A program made the position numbers and the translations under genes. Shown one piece after another: positions 9,800 to 19,619 of a stretch of DNA of 64,000 nt. Positions within the stretch are counted from its first letter, which is position 1; every line of letters starts with the position of its first letter. Below the pieces are notes generated by a model. That model had not been told where the DNA came from. It saw only the letters and a list, made by a program, of their open reading frames with translations, and made no database searches. The stretch is from positions 558,001-622,000 of the forward strand of contig NZ_CP009454.1 of NCBI RefSeq assembly GCF_000759475.1, in the 5' to 3' direction. This DNA is from Pantoea rwandensis (GTDB lineage: Bacteria > Pseudomonadota > Gammaproteobacteria > Enterobacterales > Enterobacteriaceae).

Positions 9800-11173
9800 A
9801 TGTCATCGCAGCAGATTGAATGGGACCAGCGGCTGATTGAAAAATACAATTACGCGGGTCCGCGTTACACCTCATACCCCACTGCGCTGGAGTTCAATGA
9901 GAACTTTGGCGAGGCCAGCTTCCAGTCTGCGGTTGAACGCTATCCTCAACGCTCCCTGTCGCTGTATGTCCATATTCCGTTCTGCCATCGCCTCTGCTAC
10001 TTCTGCGGCTGCAATAAGATTGTGACGCGCCAGCTGCACAAGGCCGATCGCTATCTGGATGTGCTGGAGCAGGAAATTCGCCAGCGTGCGCCGCTGTTTG
10101 CCGGACGCCGCGTCACGCACTTGCACTGGGGCGGTGGTACGCCAACCTTTCTCAATCAAGCTCAGGTCAGCCGGCTGGTGGCGCTGCTGCGTGGCCATTT
10201 TGATATTGCTGATGATGTTGAGATGTCTATCGAGGTCGATCCACGCGAAATTGAGCTGGAGATGATCGATCATCTGCGTGCTGAAGGTTTCAATCGCCTG
10301 AGTATGGGTGTGCAGGACTTTAATAAAGCGGTGCAGGAGCGCGTCAACCGCGTGCAGGATGAAGAGACTATCTTTGGGCTGGTTGAACGTGCGCGTGCGC
10401 GAGGGTTCCGCTCAGTGAGCCTGGATCTGATTTACGGCCTGCCGCTGCAGACGCCCGAAAGCTTTGCCTTCACTTTACAGCGAGTCATCGCGCTTAATCC
10501 CGATCGTCTCAGCGTATTCAATTACGCGCACATGCCGACGCTGTTTGCTGCACAACGCAAAATCAAAGATGAAGAGCTACCTGGTGCGGAACAGAAGCTG
10601 AAAATCCTGCAGCAAACCATTGGCACCTTGACCGATGCAGGCTATCAGTTCATCGGGATGGACCACTTTGCTAAACCGAATGATGAGCTGGCCATCGCGC
10701 AGCGTGCGGGTGAACTGCACCGCAATTTTCAGGGGTACACCACGCAAGGCGAAACCGAGCTGGTGGGATTCGGTGTCTCGGCGATCAGTATGCTGGGAGA
10801 CAGTTATGCGCAGAACCAAAAAGAGCTAAAGGCTTACTATGCTAGCGTAGAGCAGAGTGGGAACGCGCTATGGCGTGGTTTGACACTGAGTGACGATGAC
10901 TGCCTGCGCCGTGATGTCATCAAGACGTTGATCTGCAATTTCTCATTAGATTTTGCGGCAATTGAAGCGCAATGGCCCATCACTTTTGAAGCCTATTTTG
11001 CGGAAGATTTAGCGTTACTGGCGCCATTGATGGCAGATGGCTTGCTGGAACAGCGTGGTCGTCGCCTGCAGGTCACAGGAATTGGGCGTTTACTGATTCG
11101 CAATATTTGCATGTGCTTTGATCGCTATCTGCGTCAAAAGGCTCGCATGCAGCAGTTCTCGCGGGTGATATAA
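9800..11173 (+). CDS. hemN: oxygen-independent coproporphyrinogen III dehydrogenase HemN
   Basis: This radical-SAM enzyme performs the anaerobic decarboxylation of coproporphyrinogen III to protoporphyrinogen IX in heme synthesis. The CxxxCxxCxC cluster is at residues 62-71 (HIPFCHRLCYFCGC). The HWGGGTPTFL motif follows near residue 110, and the C-terminal HemN domain ends in QKARMQQFSRVI. The length of 457 residues equals the E. coli protein when the ATG at 9800 is used. A GTG two codons upstream (9794) is less likely. AAGGAG lies upstream. A hairpin follows four bases after the stop. Confidence 0.97.
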   Translation: MSSQQIEWDQRLIEKYNYAGPRYTSYPTALEFNENFGEASFQSAVERYPQRSLSLYVHIPFCHRLCYFCGCNKIVTRQLHKADRYLDVLEQEIRQRAPLFAGRRVTHLHWGGGTPTFLNQAQVSRLVALLRGHFDIADDVEMSIEVDPREIELEMIDHLRAEGFNRLSMGVQDFNKAVQERVNRVQDEETIFGLVERARARGFRSVSLDLIYGLPLQTPESFAFTLQRVIALNPDRLSVFNYAHMPTLFAAQRKIKDEELPGAEQKLKILQQTIGTLTDAGYQFIGMDHFAKPNDELAIAQRAGELHRNFQGYTTQGETELVGFGVSAISMLGDSYAQNQKELKAYYASVEQSGNALWRGLTLSDDDCLRRDVIKTLICNFSLDFAAIEAQWPITFEAYFAEDLALLAPLMADGLLEQRGRRLQVTGIGRLLIRNICMCFDRYLRQKARMQQFSRVI

Positions 11174-11201
11174 AAACCAGGGGAGCATCGCGCTCCCCTG
11201 G
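11172..11201. terminator. shared terminator between convergent hemN and glnG
   Basis: The perfect 10-base stem CCAGGGGAGC/GCTCCCCTGG (11177-11186 and 11192-11201) has a 5-base loop. On the minus strand it is followed by TTTTTA, so it should stop glnALG transcription well. On the plus strand the tail TTCTC is poorer. Confidence 0.85.
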
Positions 11202-11208
11202 TTCTCAC

Positions 11209-12618
11209 TTATTCCATTCCCAGCTCTTTCAGTTTACGCGTCAGAGTATTACGACCCCAACCCAGTAAACGTGCGGCTTCCTGCTTGTGACCCTGAGTGT
11301 GACGCAGAGCGGTGGTGAGCAGTGTGCGCTCCATCTCCGGCTGCGCTTCAGAGAGCAGGTTTTGATGACCGGAACGCAGCGCGCGGTCCGCCCATTGTGC
11401 CAGCAGGGTGGCCCAGCTGTCCGGCAGCGACTGCACCGGATTGTCCGGCGTGCTTGACTCAAACAGCTCTGGTGGCAGATCCTGAATCAACACTTCCTGG
11501 CCTGCAGCCATCACGGTTAGCCAGCGGCAGGTATTCTCCAGCTGGCGCACGTTACCGGACCAATGCAGACGCGTCAGCGCTGTTTCCGTCTCCGGATGCA
11601 GAATCTTCGCTTCAACACCCAACTCACGCGCGGCGACTTGCAGGAAGTAACGCGCCAGACGTGGGATATCCTCGCGACGTTCGCGCAATGGCGGCAAGTG
11701 CACACGAATCACGTTCAGGCGATGGAATAAATCCTCACGGAACTTGCCTTCCTGCACGCGCAGTTCGAGATTTTGGTGGGTTGCCGCGATAATACGCACA
11801 TCCACTTTCACCGGTGCATAGCCGCCCACGCGATAGAACTGGCCATCGGCCAACACGCGCAGCAATCGGGTTTGCACGTCGAGCGGCATGTCACCTATTT
11901 CATCAAGAAACAGTGTACCCCCATCGGCCTGTTCAAAACGGCCCTGACGGATCTGATTCGCCCCGGTAAAGGCCCCTTTCTCATGCCCGAACAATTCGGA
12001 TTCGATCAGGTCTTTCGGGATCGCCGCCATATTCAGCGCGATAAACGGTGATTTGGCACGCGGGCTGTGGCGATGCAGTGCATGCGCCACTAACTCTTTA
12101 CCGGTACCCGATTCACCATTAATCAGCACGCTGATGGAAGATCGCGACAAACGGCCAATGATGCGAAACACATCCTGCATCGCCGGCGCTTCGCCGATGA
12201 TGTCCGTAGTCGGGCCGCTCACCGGTTGATTACGCGGCTGCTGCTGCTCCTGATAATGGCTGATCGCACGTTCAACCAGTGCGACCGCTTCATCAATATC
12301 AAACGGCTTTGGCAGGTAATCGAACGCGCCTTGTTGATAAGCGCTGACGGCGGCATCAAGATCCGAATGCGCCGTCATAATGATGACCGGCAGCATCGGG
12401 TGACGCTGTTTAATCTGTTTCAGCAGCGCCAGCCCATCCATGCCTGGCATGCGAATATCTGATAACAATACATCTGGGGTTTTACTTGAGAGTGCATCCA
12501 GCACCTCATTGCCGCTGTCAAATGTCGCGCAGCTCAAACCGGCTCCAGTGAGCGCACGTTCAAGCACCCAGCGGATGGAGCTATCGTCATCGACGATCCA
12601 GACTATCCCTCGTTGCAT
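11209..12618 (-). CDS. glnG: nitrogen regulation response regulator NtrC (GlnG)
   Basis: This is the response regulator and sigma-54 enhancer-binding activator of nitrogen-scavenging genes. The receiver domain has its phospho-acceptor at Asp54 (LLSDIRMPG) with acidic pocket residues DDD near position 11. The AAA+ domain has Walker A GESGTGKE, the sigma-54 contact loop GAFTGA, and Walker [12 protein letters not shown]. The C-terminal Fis-type HTH ([23 protein letters not shown]) is complete. The length is 469 residues, as in E. coli. It is the last gene of glnA-glnL-glnG, with seven bases separating it from glnL. Confidence 0.98.
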   Translation of the reverse strand: MQRGIVWIVDDDSSIRWVLERALTGAGLSCATFDSGNEVLDALSSKTPDVLLSDIRMPGMDGLALLKQIKQRHPMLPVIIMTAHSDLDAAVSAYQQGAFDYLPKPFDIDEAVALVERAISHYQEQQQPRNQPVSGPTTDIIGEAPAMQDVFRIIGRLSRSSISVLINGESGTGKELVAHALHRHSPRAKSPFIALNMAAIPKDLIESELFGHEKGAFTGANQIRQGRFEQADGGTLFLDEIGDMPLDVQTRLLRVLADGQFYRVGGYAPVKVDVRIIAATHQNLELRVQEGKFREDLFHRLNVIRVHLPPLRERREDIPRLARYFLQVAARELGVEAKILHPETETALTRLHWSGNVRQLENTCRWLTVMAAGQEVLIQDLPPELFESSTPDNPVQSLPDSWATLLAQWADRALRSGHQNLLSEAQPEMERTLLTTALRHTQGHKQEAARLLGWGRNTLTRKLKELGME

Positions 12619-12625
12619 AGAAACC

Positions 12626-13675
12626 TCACTGGCGAATAGGCAGGTAAACCGAGAATTCGGTGTGTCCTGGCCAACTGTTAAATTCTATTTTTCCTGAATG
12701 CTGATCGATCAGGCTGCGGGCGATGGAGAGACCTAAACCGGTTCCTCCTTCACGACCACTCACCATCGGATAGAACAGCGTGTCCTGTAGCTGAGCAGGA
12801 ATCCCAGGGCCATCATCTTCAATATCGATACGCGCCACCAGCCGATAACGGGTGCCGTGCAGCGTCAGCTGAAACGCGGTACGGGTACGGATCACGATAG
12901 TGCCGCCTTCGTCACCCAGCGCCTGCAGTGCATTACGCACCACGTTGAGCAGCACCTGCTCAATCTGATCGGGATCGTGTGGCAGCTCGGGCAGGCTCGG
13001 GTCGTAATCACGCACCAGCGAGACATTGTCCGGTAACTCCATCGACACCAGATTGACCACGCGCTCCGCCACCTGATGAATGCTTTGTGTGACGTGCATA
13101 CCGGGCTGTTGGGGCCCCAGTAAACGATCAACCAGATTACGCAGGCGGTCCGCCTGTTCGATAATAATCCGGGTGTATTCATGCAGCGAAGGATCGGGCA
13201 GAGCACGCGTTAATAACTGCGCGGCGCCGCGTAAACCTCCGAGCGGGTTTTTAATTTCATGCGCCAGTCCGCGCACTAAATCACGTGCGGCGACCTGCTG
13301 AGCATGTTGCAGCTGTTCCTGGCTGAGACGGCGTTGATTATCCATCGGCGCCATTTCCAGCAGGATAAGGCCATCGGGTAGACGCTGTGCGGTCAGCGAC
13401 ATAATGTGCGCGCGGCCATCGACCACTAGCGTCACTTCGCTGTCGGTAAAGCCCTGGCCTGCTCCAAGACTCTCGCTCATCACCTCAATATTCAGCGAAA
13501 AATAGCCGGTTAATTCCGGTAATGGCGTGCCGAACAATTTGCGTGAGCTTTGTGCCAGTAATTGCTGCGCTGCCGGATTGGCATAATGGATAACCAGATC
13601 GTTATCGACCAGCAAAATACTGTTGATTAGAGAGTTAAGAATCTGCCCCGCGTCGGGCAATGTGCCAGTTGCCAT
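12626..13675 (-). CDS. glnL: nitrogen sensor histidine kinase/phosphatase NtrB (GlnL)
   Basis: This cytosolic sensor kinase phosphorylates NtrC when nitrogen is limiting and dephosphorylates it when bound by PII. It has an N-terminal PAS domain ([27 protein letters not shown]). The phospho-histidine is in [20 protein letters not shown] (about residue 139). The N box [15 protein letters not shown]1 [10 protein letters not shown] and G2 [16 protein letters not shown] motifs follow. The 349 residues align end to end with the E. coli protein. Its own promoter region carries an NtrC site, which implies autoregulation. Confidence 0.98.
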   Translation of the reverse strand: MATGTLPDAGQILNSLINSILLVDNDLVIHYANPAAQQLLAQSSRKLFGTPLPELTGYFSLNIEVMSESLGAGQGFTDSEVTLVVDGRAHIMSLTAQRLPDGLILLEMAPMDNQRRLSQEQLQHAQQVAARDLVRGLAHEIKNPLGGLRGAAQLLTRALPDPSLHEYTRIIIEQADRLRNLVDRLLGPQQPGMHVTQSIHQVAERVVNLVSMELPDNVSLVRDYDPSLPELPHDPDQIEQVLLNVVRNALQALGDEGGTIVIRTRTAFQLTLHGTRYRLVARIDIEDDGPGIPAQLQDTLFYPMVSGREGGTGLGLSIARSLIDQHSGKIEFNSWPGHTEFSVYLPIRQ

Positions 13676-13687
13676 ACAGCGTTCCTC

Positions 13688-13704
13688 TGCACTAAATTAG
13701 TGCA
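13688..13704. promoter_or_regulatory. NtrC-binding site at the glnL promoter
   Basis: TGCACTAAATTAGTGCA is a perfect 17-base palindrome matching the NtrC consensus TGCAC-N7-GTGCA. It lies 13 bases upstream of the glnL start. In E. coli an equivalent site lets NtrC repress the internal glnL promoter. Confidence 0.9.
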
Positions 13705-13754
13705 TTATAGCCTTTTGGGACTGAAAACTATCATTCGAACGAAGAATTCGCGGT

Positions 13755-13780
13755 GAAAAAAGCCCATCCGGAGATGGGCT
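13755..13780 (-). terminator. terminator in the glnA-glnL intergenic region
   Basis: On the minus strand the stem AGCCCATC/GATGGGCT (13761-13780) is followed by TTTTTT. It provides partial termination after glnA, with read-through into glnL-glnG. A second hairpin (ACGCCGC/GCGGCGT, 13819-13838) and a T7 run (13798-13804) lie between it and the glnA stop. Confidence 0.85.
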
Positions 13781-13861
13781 AAAGTTTCCACGGCAACAAA
13801 AAAACGTTCAGGTTATTTACGCCGCCAATAAGCGGCGTGAAATGCGCTGAAATTTTTTAAA
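13757..13861 (-). ncRNA. glnZ: candidate GlnZ small RNA from the glnA 3' UTR
   Basis: In E. coli and Salmonella the glnA 3' UTR is processed to an Hfq-dependent sRNA, GlnZ, that ends at the glnA intrinsic terminator. Here the 105 bases after the glnA stop have the same architecture: an AU-rich start, one internal hairpin, a U-rich single strand and a strong terminator with a U6 tail. The sequence alone does not prove processing, and the 5' end (probably near or within the glnA stop) is unknown. Confidence 0.45.
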
Positions 13862-15271
13862 TTAAACGCTGTAGTACAGTTCGAACTCAACGGGGTGCGG
13901 AGTCATGCGCACGCGGTCAACTTCTGGCTTACGCAGTTCGATGTACGCGTCGATTGCGTCATCAGTGAACACGCCGCCACGGGTCAGGAACTCGCGGTCT
14001 TCGTTCAGTGCGTTCAGTGCTTCTTCCAGAGAGCCTGCAACTTTTGGAATCTCAGCTTCTTCTTCCGGAGGCAGGTCATACAGGTTTTTGTCCATCGCAT
14101 CGCCAGGGTGGATTTTGTTGATAACACCATCAAGACCCGCCATCAGCAGCGCGGTGAAGGCCAGGTACGGGTTAGCCGCTGGATCCGGGAAGCGTGCTTC
14201 GATACGACGTGCTTTCGGGCTCGCAACCACTGGGATACGAATTGAAGCTGAACGGTTACGTGCTGAGTAAGCCAGCATAACAGGTGCTTCGTAACCCGGG
14301 ACCAGACGCTTGTACGAGTTGGTGGTTGGGTTAGCCAGGGCGTTGATCGCTTTAGCGTGCTTGATGATACCGCCGATGTAGAACAGAGCAGTTTCAGACA
14401 GGCCGCCGTACTTGTCGCCAGAGAACAGGTTCACGCCGCCTTTTGACAGGGACATGTGGCAGTGCATACCAGAACCGTTATCGCCGAACATTGGCTTAGG
14501 CATGAAGGTTGCTGTTTTGCCGTACGCGTGAGCAACGTTGTGCACCACGTATTTGTAGATCTGAATTTCGTCAGCTTTTTTGGTCATGGTGTTGAAGCGG
14601 GTAGCCACTTCGTTCTGACCTGCTGTTGCAACTTCGTGGTGGTGAGCTTCAACCACCAGACCCATCTGCTCCATGGTCAGACACATAGCAGAACGGATGT
14701 CCTGAGCTGAGTCGACTGGTGGAACCGGGAAGTAACCGCCTTTCAGACCTGGACGGTGACCTTTGTTTCCGCCTTCGTATTCTTTACCGGTGTTCCATGC
14801 GGCTTCGATATCATCGATAGCGACGTGTGAACCTGAAGTAGAAGAACCGAAACGGATGTCATCGAACAGGAAGAACTCTGGCTCAGGTCCAAACAGCACG
14901 GTATCCGCGATGCCTGAAGAACGCAGGAACTCTTCTGCACGTTTAGCAATGGAGCGTGGGTCACGGTCGTAGCCCTGCAGCGTGCCTGGCTCGAGGATGT
15001 CACAACGGATGATCAGCGTTGGATCTTCGAAGAACGGATCCATAACCGCAGTGGTCGCATCCGGCATCAGCACCATGTCTGATTCGTTAATGCCTTTCCA
15101 GCCACCGATGGATGAGCCATCGAACATTTTGCCTTCTTCGAAGAAGTCAGCGTTAACCTGGTGAGCAGGGATAGTAACGTGCTGTTCTTTACCTTTGGTA
15201 TCGGTAAAACGCAGGTCAACAAACTTAACTTCGTGCTCGTTCATCATCGAGAGGACGTGTTCAGCGGACAT
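13862..15271 (-). CDS. glnA: glutamine synthetase, type I beta
   Basis: This enzyme makes glutamine from glutamate, ammonia and ATP as a cytosolic dodecamer. The sequence of 469 residues contains the beta-Grasp domain, the signature FDGSSIGGW, the ATP-binding segment [14 protein letters not shown], and the adenylylation-site tyrosine in [11 protein letters not shown] near residue 398. The enzyme should therefore be inactivated by GlnE. The start at 15271 ([13 protein letters not shown]) follows the family and has AGGAG upstream. The open frame continues upstream by 82 codons, but those codons cover the promoter. It heads the glnA-glnL-glnG operon. Confidence 0.98.
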   Translation of the reverse strand: MSAEHVLSMMNEHEVKFVDLRFTDTKGKEQHVTIPAHQVNADFFEEGKMFDGSSIGGWKGINESDMVLMPDATTAVMDPFFEDPTLIIRCDILEPGTLQGYDRDPRSIAKRAEEFLRSSGIADTVLFGPEPEFFLFDDIRFGSSTSGSHVAIDDIEAAWNTGKEYEGGNKGHRPGLKGGYFPVPPVDSAQDIRSAMCLTMEQMGLVVEAHHHEVATAGQNEVATRFNTMTKKADEIQIYKYVVHNVAHAYGKTATFMPKPMFGDNGSGMHCHMSLSKGGVNLFSGDKYGGLSETALFYIGGIIKHAKAINALANPTTNSYKRLVPGYEAPVMLAYSARNRSASIRIPVVASPKARRIEARFPDPAANPYLAFTALLMAGLDGVINKIHPGDAMDKNLYDLPPEEEAEIPKVAGSLEEALNALNEDREFLTRGGVFTDDAIDAYIELRKPEVDRVRMTPHPVEFELYYSV

Positions 15272-15421
15272 ACTTAAACTCTCCTGGAAATGGTCATAAT
15301 CGTCATGGTGAGAGAACTTCGTTGCCTGGAATGTGTCACGCTTACTGACCACCCCTAACCAAGATCTCGGCAAGCTCTTTTCAACCGTTGTATAACTGTC
15401 GTTTTCGCTTGAAAGATATAA

Positions 15422-15438
15422 AGCGAATTCTGTGCCAA
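15422..15438 (-). promoter_or_regulatory. sigma-54 promoter of glnA (glnAp2)
   Basis: The minus strand reads TTGGCACAGAATTCGCT, nearly identical to the E. coli glnAp2 element, with GG and GC at the -24 and -12 positions. The transcript should start near 15411, leaving a leader of about 140 bases. Confidence 0.9.
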
Positions 15439-15492
15439 CTTTATTACAATGGTAAAAATGGCGCTGTGACGCGCTCTTTCGTGAGTCGGTCA

Positions 15493-15602
15493 CTGCACCA
15501 GTATGGATGATTCGCACTAATTTGGTGCTTCACAGATCAATTATCGCCCCAAAAAGGTGCAAAATCCCATCGCAGTGCAGATTAATGCACCGTTATTGGT
15601 GC
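15493..15602. promoter_or_regulatory. array of NtrC sites (enhancer) upstream of glnA
   Basis: Two strong dyads are present: 15513-15529 (core GCACTAATTTGGTGC) and 15586-15602 (TGCACCGTTATTGGTGC). A weaker site is at 15493-15509 (TGCACCAGTATGGATGA) and a half-site at 15546-15562 (ending AAGGTGCA). Relative to the predicted sigma-54 start their centres are near -90, -110, -142 and -183. The 440-base glnA-typA gap also holds the sigma-54 promoter, and a candidate typA promoter in 15649-15696 (TACAAT at 15672 or TATAAT at 15691). Confidence 0.8.
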
Positions 15603-15711
15603 TAAAAAACAGCACTAAGAGAAACTTTAAGGGAATACTGTGATCATGTTCAGTCTTTCGCTTAATCCGTGTACAATACCGCGTTATTTCTATAATGCCT
15701 GAGGCAAAGCT

Positions 15712-17532
15712 GTGATCGAAAATTTGCGTAACATCGCCATCATCGCGCACGTTGACCATGGTAAGACCACCCTGGTTGACAAGCTGTTACAACAGTCCGG
15801 TACTTTTGATGCTCGTACCGAAGCGACTGAGCGCGTAATGGACTCCAACGATTTGGAGAAAGAGCGTGGGATTACCATCCTCGCAAAAAACACCGCCATC
15901 AAATGGAACGACTACCGTATCAACATCGTTGATACCCCAGGACACGCCGATTTCGGTGGTGAAGTGGAACGTGTTATGTCCATGGTGGACTCGGTGCTTC
16001 TGGTTGTAGATGCGATGGATGGCCCTATGCCGCAAACCCGCTTCGTAACCAAAAAAGCCTTTGCTCATGGTTTGAAGCCGATTGTAGTCATCAACAAAGT
16101 TGACCGTCCGGGCGCGCGTCCTGATTGGGTTGTTGATCAGGTGTTTGACCTGTTCGTTAACCTCGACGCGACTGACGAGCAGCTGGACTTCCCTATCATT
16201 TATGCGTCAGCGCTGAATGGTATCGCCGGTCTGGATCACAACGACATGGCAGACGACATGACCCCGCTGTACCAGGCGATTGTGGATCGTGTTTCTCCAC
16301 CACAGGTTGAAGTTGAAGCCCCACTGCAGATGCAGATCTCGCAGCTGGACTACAACAACTACCTGGGCGTTATCGGCATTGGCCGCATCAAGCGCGGTAA
16401 AATCAAGCCGAACCAGCAAGTCACTATCATAGATAGCGAAGGCAAAACCCGTAACGGTAAAGTCGGTAAAGTACTGGGCCATCTGGGTCTGGAACGTATC
16501 GAGAGCGCCGAGGCTGAAGCAGGCGATATCATCGCTGTGACCGGTCTGGGCGAGCTGAACATCTCTGACACCATCTGCGACACGCAGAAGGTTGAAGCGC
16601 TGCCAGCCCTGAGCGTCGATGAACCAACCGTTACCATGTTCTTTAACGTCAACACTTCACCTTTCTGCGGTAAAGAAGGTAAGTATGTGACTTCGCGCCA
16701 GATCCTGGAGCGTTTGAACAAAGAGCTGGTACACAACGTGGCACTGCGCGTTGAAGAAACCGAAGATTCAGACGCATTCCGTGTGTCTGGTCGTGGTGAG
16801 CTGCACTTGTCTGTTCTGATCGAGAACATGCGTCGTGAAGGTTTCGAGCTGGCGGTATCCCGTCCGAAAGTTATCTTCCGCGAATTCGAAGGCCGTAAAC
16901 AAGAGCCATTCGAAAACGTGACCCTCGACATCGAAGAAACCCACCAGGGTTCAGTGATGCAGGCGATGGGTGAGCGTAAAGGCGATCTGAAAAACATGGA
17001 TCCAGATGGCAAAGGCCGTGTACGTCTCGACTACATGATCCCAAGCCGTGGCCTGATCGGCTTCCGTAACGAATTCATGACCATGACTTCAGGTACCGGT
17101 CTGCTGTACTCCACCTTCAGCCACTATGACGATGTGCGTCCAGGCGAAGTGGGCCAGCGTCAGAACGGTGTACTGATCTCTAACGGCCAGGGTAAAGCAG
17201 TCGCATTCGCACTGTTCAGCCTGCAGGATCGCGGTAAGCTGTTCCTGGGTCACGGTGCTGAGGTTTATGAAGGCCAGATCATCGGTATTCACAGCCGTTC
17301 TAACGACCTGACAGTTAACTGCCTGACCGGTAAGAAACTGACCAACATGCGTGCGTCAGGTACTGACGAAGCGACCACTCTGGTTCCACCGCAGAAAATG
17401 ACGCTGGAGCAGGCTATCGAGTTCATCGATGATGACGAACTGGTAGAAGTGACTCCGCAGTCAGTCCGTATTCGTAAACGTCACCTGACCGAGAACGACC
17501 GTAAGCGTGCGTCTCGCGGCGGTAAAGAGTAA
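15712..17532 (+). CDS. typA: translational GTPase TypA/BipA
   Basis: This ribosome-associated GTPase of the EF-G family acts in 50S assembly and growth at low temperature. The 606 residues have G1 [10 protein letters not shown]2/switch I RGITI, G3 [11 protein letters not shown] and G4 NKVD. Domains II, III and V and the BipA-specific C-terminal domain ([17 protein letters not shown]) follow. The start codon is GTG, with GAGG eight bases upstream, giving [17 protein letters not shown] as in E. coli. It is divergent from glnA, as in related genomes, and a strong terminator follows. Confidence 0.98.
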   Translation: MIENLRNIAIIAHVDHGKTTLVDKLLQQSGTFDARTEATERVMDSNDLEKERGITILAKNTAIKWNDYRINIVDTPGHADFGGEVERVMSMVDSVLLVVDAMDGPMPQTRFVTKKAFAHGLKPIVVINKVDRPGARPDWVVDQVFDLFVNLDATDEQLDFPIIYASALNGIAGLDHNDMADDMTPLYQAIVDRVSPPQVEVEAPLQMQISQLDYNNYLGVIGIGRIKRGKIKPNQQVTIIDSEGKTRNGKVGKVLGHLGLERIESAEAEAGDIIAVTGLGELNISDTICDTQKVEALPALSVDEPTVTMFFNVNTSPFCGKEGKYVTSRQILERLNKELVHNVALRVEETEDSDAFRVSGRGELHLSVLIENMRREGFELAVSRPKVIFREFEGRKQEPFENVTLDIEETHQGSVMQAMGERKGDLKNMDPDGKGRVRLDYMIPSRGLIGFRNEFMTMTSGTGLLYSTFSHYDDVRPGEVGQRQNGVLISNGQGKAVAFALFSLQDRGKLFLGHGAEVYEGQIIGIHSRSNDLTVNCLTGKKLTNMRASGTDEATTLVPPQKMTLEQAIEFIDDDELVEVTPQSVRIRKRHLTENDRKRASRGGKE

Positions 17533-17553
17533 GCGAAACAGTCTGATATTTAA

Positions 17554-17576
17554 GCCCCGCATCGCGGGGCTTTTTT
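17554..17576 (+). terminator. typA terminator
   Basis: The stem GCCCCGC/GCGGGGC has a three-base loop and is followed by TTTTTT. Confidence 0.95.
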
Positions 17577-17715
17577 GTGCCTGCAACCCGCTGCAACGCT
17601 CGCTTTGTGAAAGTTGTCCCCGATTCCAGAACGCTTATTTCCTCCTCATCGTACCTGTTCAGCAATGCTTTTTGCCGCTAGAGTGAATGATCCAGGGAAT
17701 AGAAGGAGAGGCGTC

Positions 17716-18312
17716 ATGCTGTACATCTTTGATTTAGGCAATGTGATTGTTGATATCGATTTTAATCGCGTGCTCGGCGTCTGGAGTGACCTGGGACGTG
17801 TGCCGCTGGCGACATTACAAAGTCGCTTCCAGATGGATGAAGCATTCGAGAAACACGAACGTGGTGAGATCAGCGATCCCGAGTTTGCGGCACGTATCTG
17901 TGATCAACTGGATATCGCCTTGAGCTATCCGCAATTCACCGCGGGCTGGCAGGCGGTGTTTGTCGGTGTGCGTCCGGAAACACTGGCGATCATGAACACA
18001 CTGCGCGCTAATGGCGAGCGTGTGGTGATCCTGTCCAACACCAATCAGTTGCACTTTGAGTTCTGGCCAACGCAATATCCGGAAGTGCAACAGGCAGCCG
18101 ATCACGTCTATATGTCGCAAGACATAGGCATGCGCAAGCCTGAGGCGCGTATCTATCAATATGTGCTTGAGCACGAAGGCTATACCGCCGATCAGGCGGT
18201 GTTCTTTGATGATAATCGCGCCAACATTGATGCGGCCCGCGCTCTGGGGATTGAGAGCGTGCTGGTGGAAGACGCGAAAACTGTGCCGGACTGGTTCGCG
18301 AGCCGTCGCTGA
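17716..18312 (+). CDS. yihX: HAD-like alpha-D-glucose-1-phosphate phosphatase YihX
   Basis: This soluble HAD phosphatase hydrolyses alpha-glucose-1-phosphate in E. coli. The nucleophile motif is DLGNVIVDID (Asp6 and Asp/Gly at +2). Motif II is VVILSNTNQ, and motifs III/IV are GMRKPEARIY and VFFDDNRANI. The length is 198 residues. The start at 17716 is fixed by AAGGAGAG at 17703-17710, and the longer upstream frame is not homologous. It is the first gene of yihX-yihY-dtd-fabY, which are tightly packed. Confidence 0.96.
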   Translation: MLYIFDLGNVIVDIDFNRVLGVWSDLGRVPLATLQSRFQMDEAFEKHERGEISDPEFAARICDQLDIALSYPQFTAGWQAVFVGVRPETLAIMNTLRANGERVVILSNTNQLHFEFWPTQYPEVQQAADHVYMSQDIGMRKPEARIYQYVLEHEGYTADQAVFFDDNRANIDAARALGIESVLVEDAKTVPDWFASRR

Positions 18313-19185
18313 GTGGTAACACGTAACCATTTGCGCCATTCGGCGCACGCGTTTTTCCTGTGGGTCAAACTGCTGTGGCGACGCGTTGATGAAGACAACA
18401 TGACGACGCAGGCCGGGAATCTGGCCTACGTCTCATTGCTGGCTTTGGTGCCGCTGATCGCCGTGGTGTTTGCGCTTTTTGCCGCTTTCCCGATGTTTTC
18501 GGAGATCAGCGTCCAGCTTAAACACTTCATCTTCAGCAATTTTATGCCGGCAGCCGGTGACGTTATCCAGCGCTACCTCGATCAGTTTGTGGCCAACGTC
18601 AATAAAATGACAGCGGTGGGGATTGTCGGATTGATCGTGACCGCGCTGTTGCTAATGCACTCGGTGGACAGCGCACTCAACGCGATCTGGCGCAGTACTA
18701 AACCACGGCCAATGGTTTACTCCTTTGCCGTCTACTGGATGATCCTGACGCTGGGCCCGATACTGGCCGGTGCCAGTCTGGCCATCAGCTCTTACTTGTT
18801 ATCGCTGCGCTGGGTCAATGTCACTGGCGTGACCAGCCTTATCGATCAGGTACTACGAATCTTCCCTCTGGTGCTCGCTATCCTCGCGTTCTGGTTGCTC
18901 TATAGCATCGTCCCGACGCGCCGTGTGCCAACGCGTGATGCACTGATCGGTGCGATTGTCGCCGGGCTGCTGTTTGAGCTGGGCAAAAAAGGGTTTGCGC
19001 TCTATGTTACGATGTTCCCTTCGTATCAATTAATTTACGGCGTACTGGCAGTCATCCCGATTCTGTTTTTATGGGTTTACTGGACCTGGTGTATTGTGTT
19101 GTTAGGCGCGGAAATCACCGTCACCCTGGATGACTATCGCCAGCTAAAACAGCAGGAACGCGAAAAAGAACGAGAGGAAACATGA
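18313..19185 (+). CDS. yihY: YihY family inner membrane protein
   Basis: This 290-residue polytopic membrane protein of the YihY/BrkB family was formerly misnamed RNase BN. About six hydrophobic segments are visible (e.g. [57 protein letters not shown]), with a charged C-terminal tail. Its function is unknown. The frame begins with a GTG directly abutting the yihX stop. Its last four bases overlap the dtd start (ATGA), which indicates coupled translation. Confidence 0.93.
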   Translation: MVTRNHLRHSAHAFFLWVKLLWRRVDEDNMTTQAGNLAYVSLLALVPLIAVVFALFAAFPMFSEISVQLKHFIFSNFMPAAGDVIQRYLDQFVANVNKMTAVGIVGLIVTALLLMHSVDSALNAIWRSTKPRPMVYSFAVYWMILTLGPILAGASLAISSYLLSLRWVNVTGVTSLIDQVLRIFPLVLAILAFWLLYSIVPTRRVPTRDALIGAIVAGLLFELGKKGFALYVTMFPSYQLIYGVLAVIPILFLWVYWTWCIVLLGAEITVTLDDYRQLKQQEREKEREET

Positions 19186-19619
19186 TTGCTTTGATTCAGC
19201 GCGTCAGTCGCGCCAGCGTCGTGGTGGATGACGCGACGGTGGGTGAGATTGGCGCCGGTTTGCTGGTGTTGTTAGGGGTGGAGAAGGGCGATGACGAACA
19301 AAAGGCCCAGCGGTTGTCTGAACGTGTGCTGGGTTATCGCATCTTCGGTGATGAGAACGACAAAATGAACCTGAATGTACAGCAGGCCGGTGGCAGCGTG
19401 CTGGTGGTTTCGCAATTCACTCTTGCCGCCGACACCAACAAAGGCATGCGTCCCTCATTCTCAGGTGGTGCCGAACCGGCGGAAGCCGAACGTCTCTATT
19501 ACCATTTCAGCGAGTGTTGCCGGGCACAGGGTGTGACCACGGCGAACGGTCGTTTTGCTGCCAACATGCAGGTTTCACTGGTGAATGATGGTCCAGTGAC
19601 CTTCTGGTTGCAGGTGTGA
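19182..19619 (+). CDS. dtd: D-aminoacyl-tRNA deacylase
   Basis: This 145-residue enzyme cleaves D-amino acids (and glycine mischarged on tRNA-Ala) from tRNA. It contains the two hallmark motifs: SQFTLAA, with its Ser-Gln-Phe-Thr-Leu core, and the cross-subunit Gly-cisPro motif here read as NDGPVTF. The dimer is cytosolic. It overlaps yihY by four bases upstream and fabY by four bases downstream (GTGA). Confidence 0.97.
   Translation: MIALIQRVSRASVVVDDATVGEIGAGLLVLLGVEKGDDEQKAQRLSERVLGYRIFGDENDKMNLNVQQAGGSVLVVSQFTLAADTNKGMRPSFSGGAEPAEAERLYYHFSECCRAQGVTTANGRFAANMQVSLVNDGPVTFWLQV

Noticed and set aside
11322..11792. 156-residue frame antisense to glnG
   Set aside because: The composition (Pro, Ala, Arg and Ser rich) is that of an antisense shadow, and it overlaps the NtrC HTH and AAA+ coding region completely.
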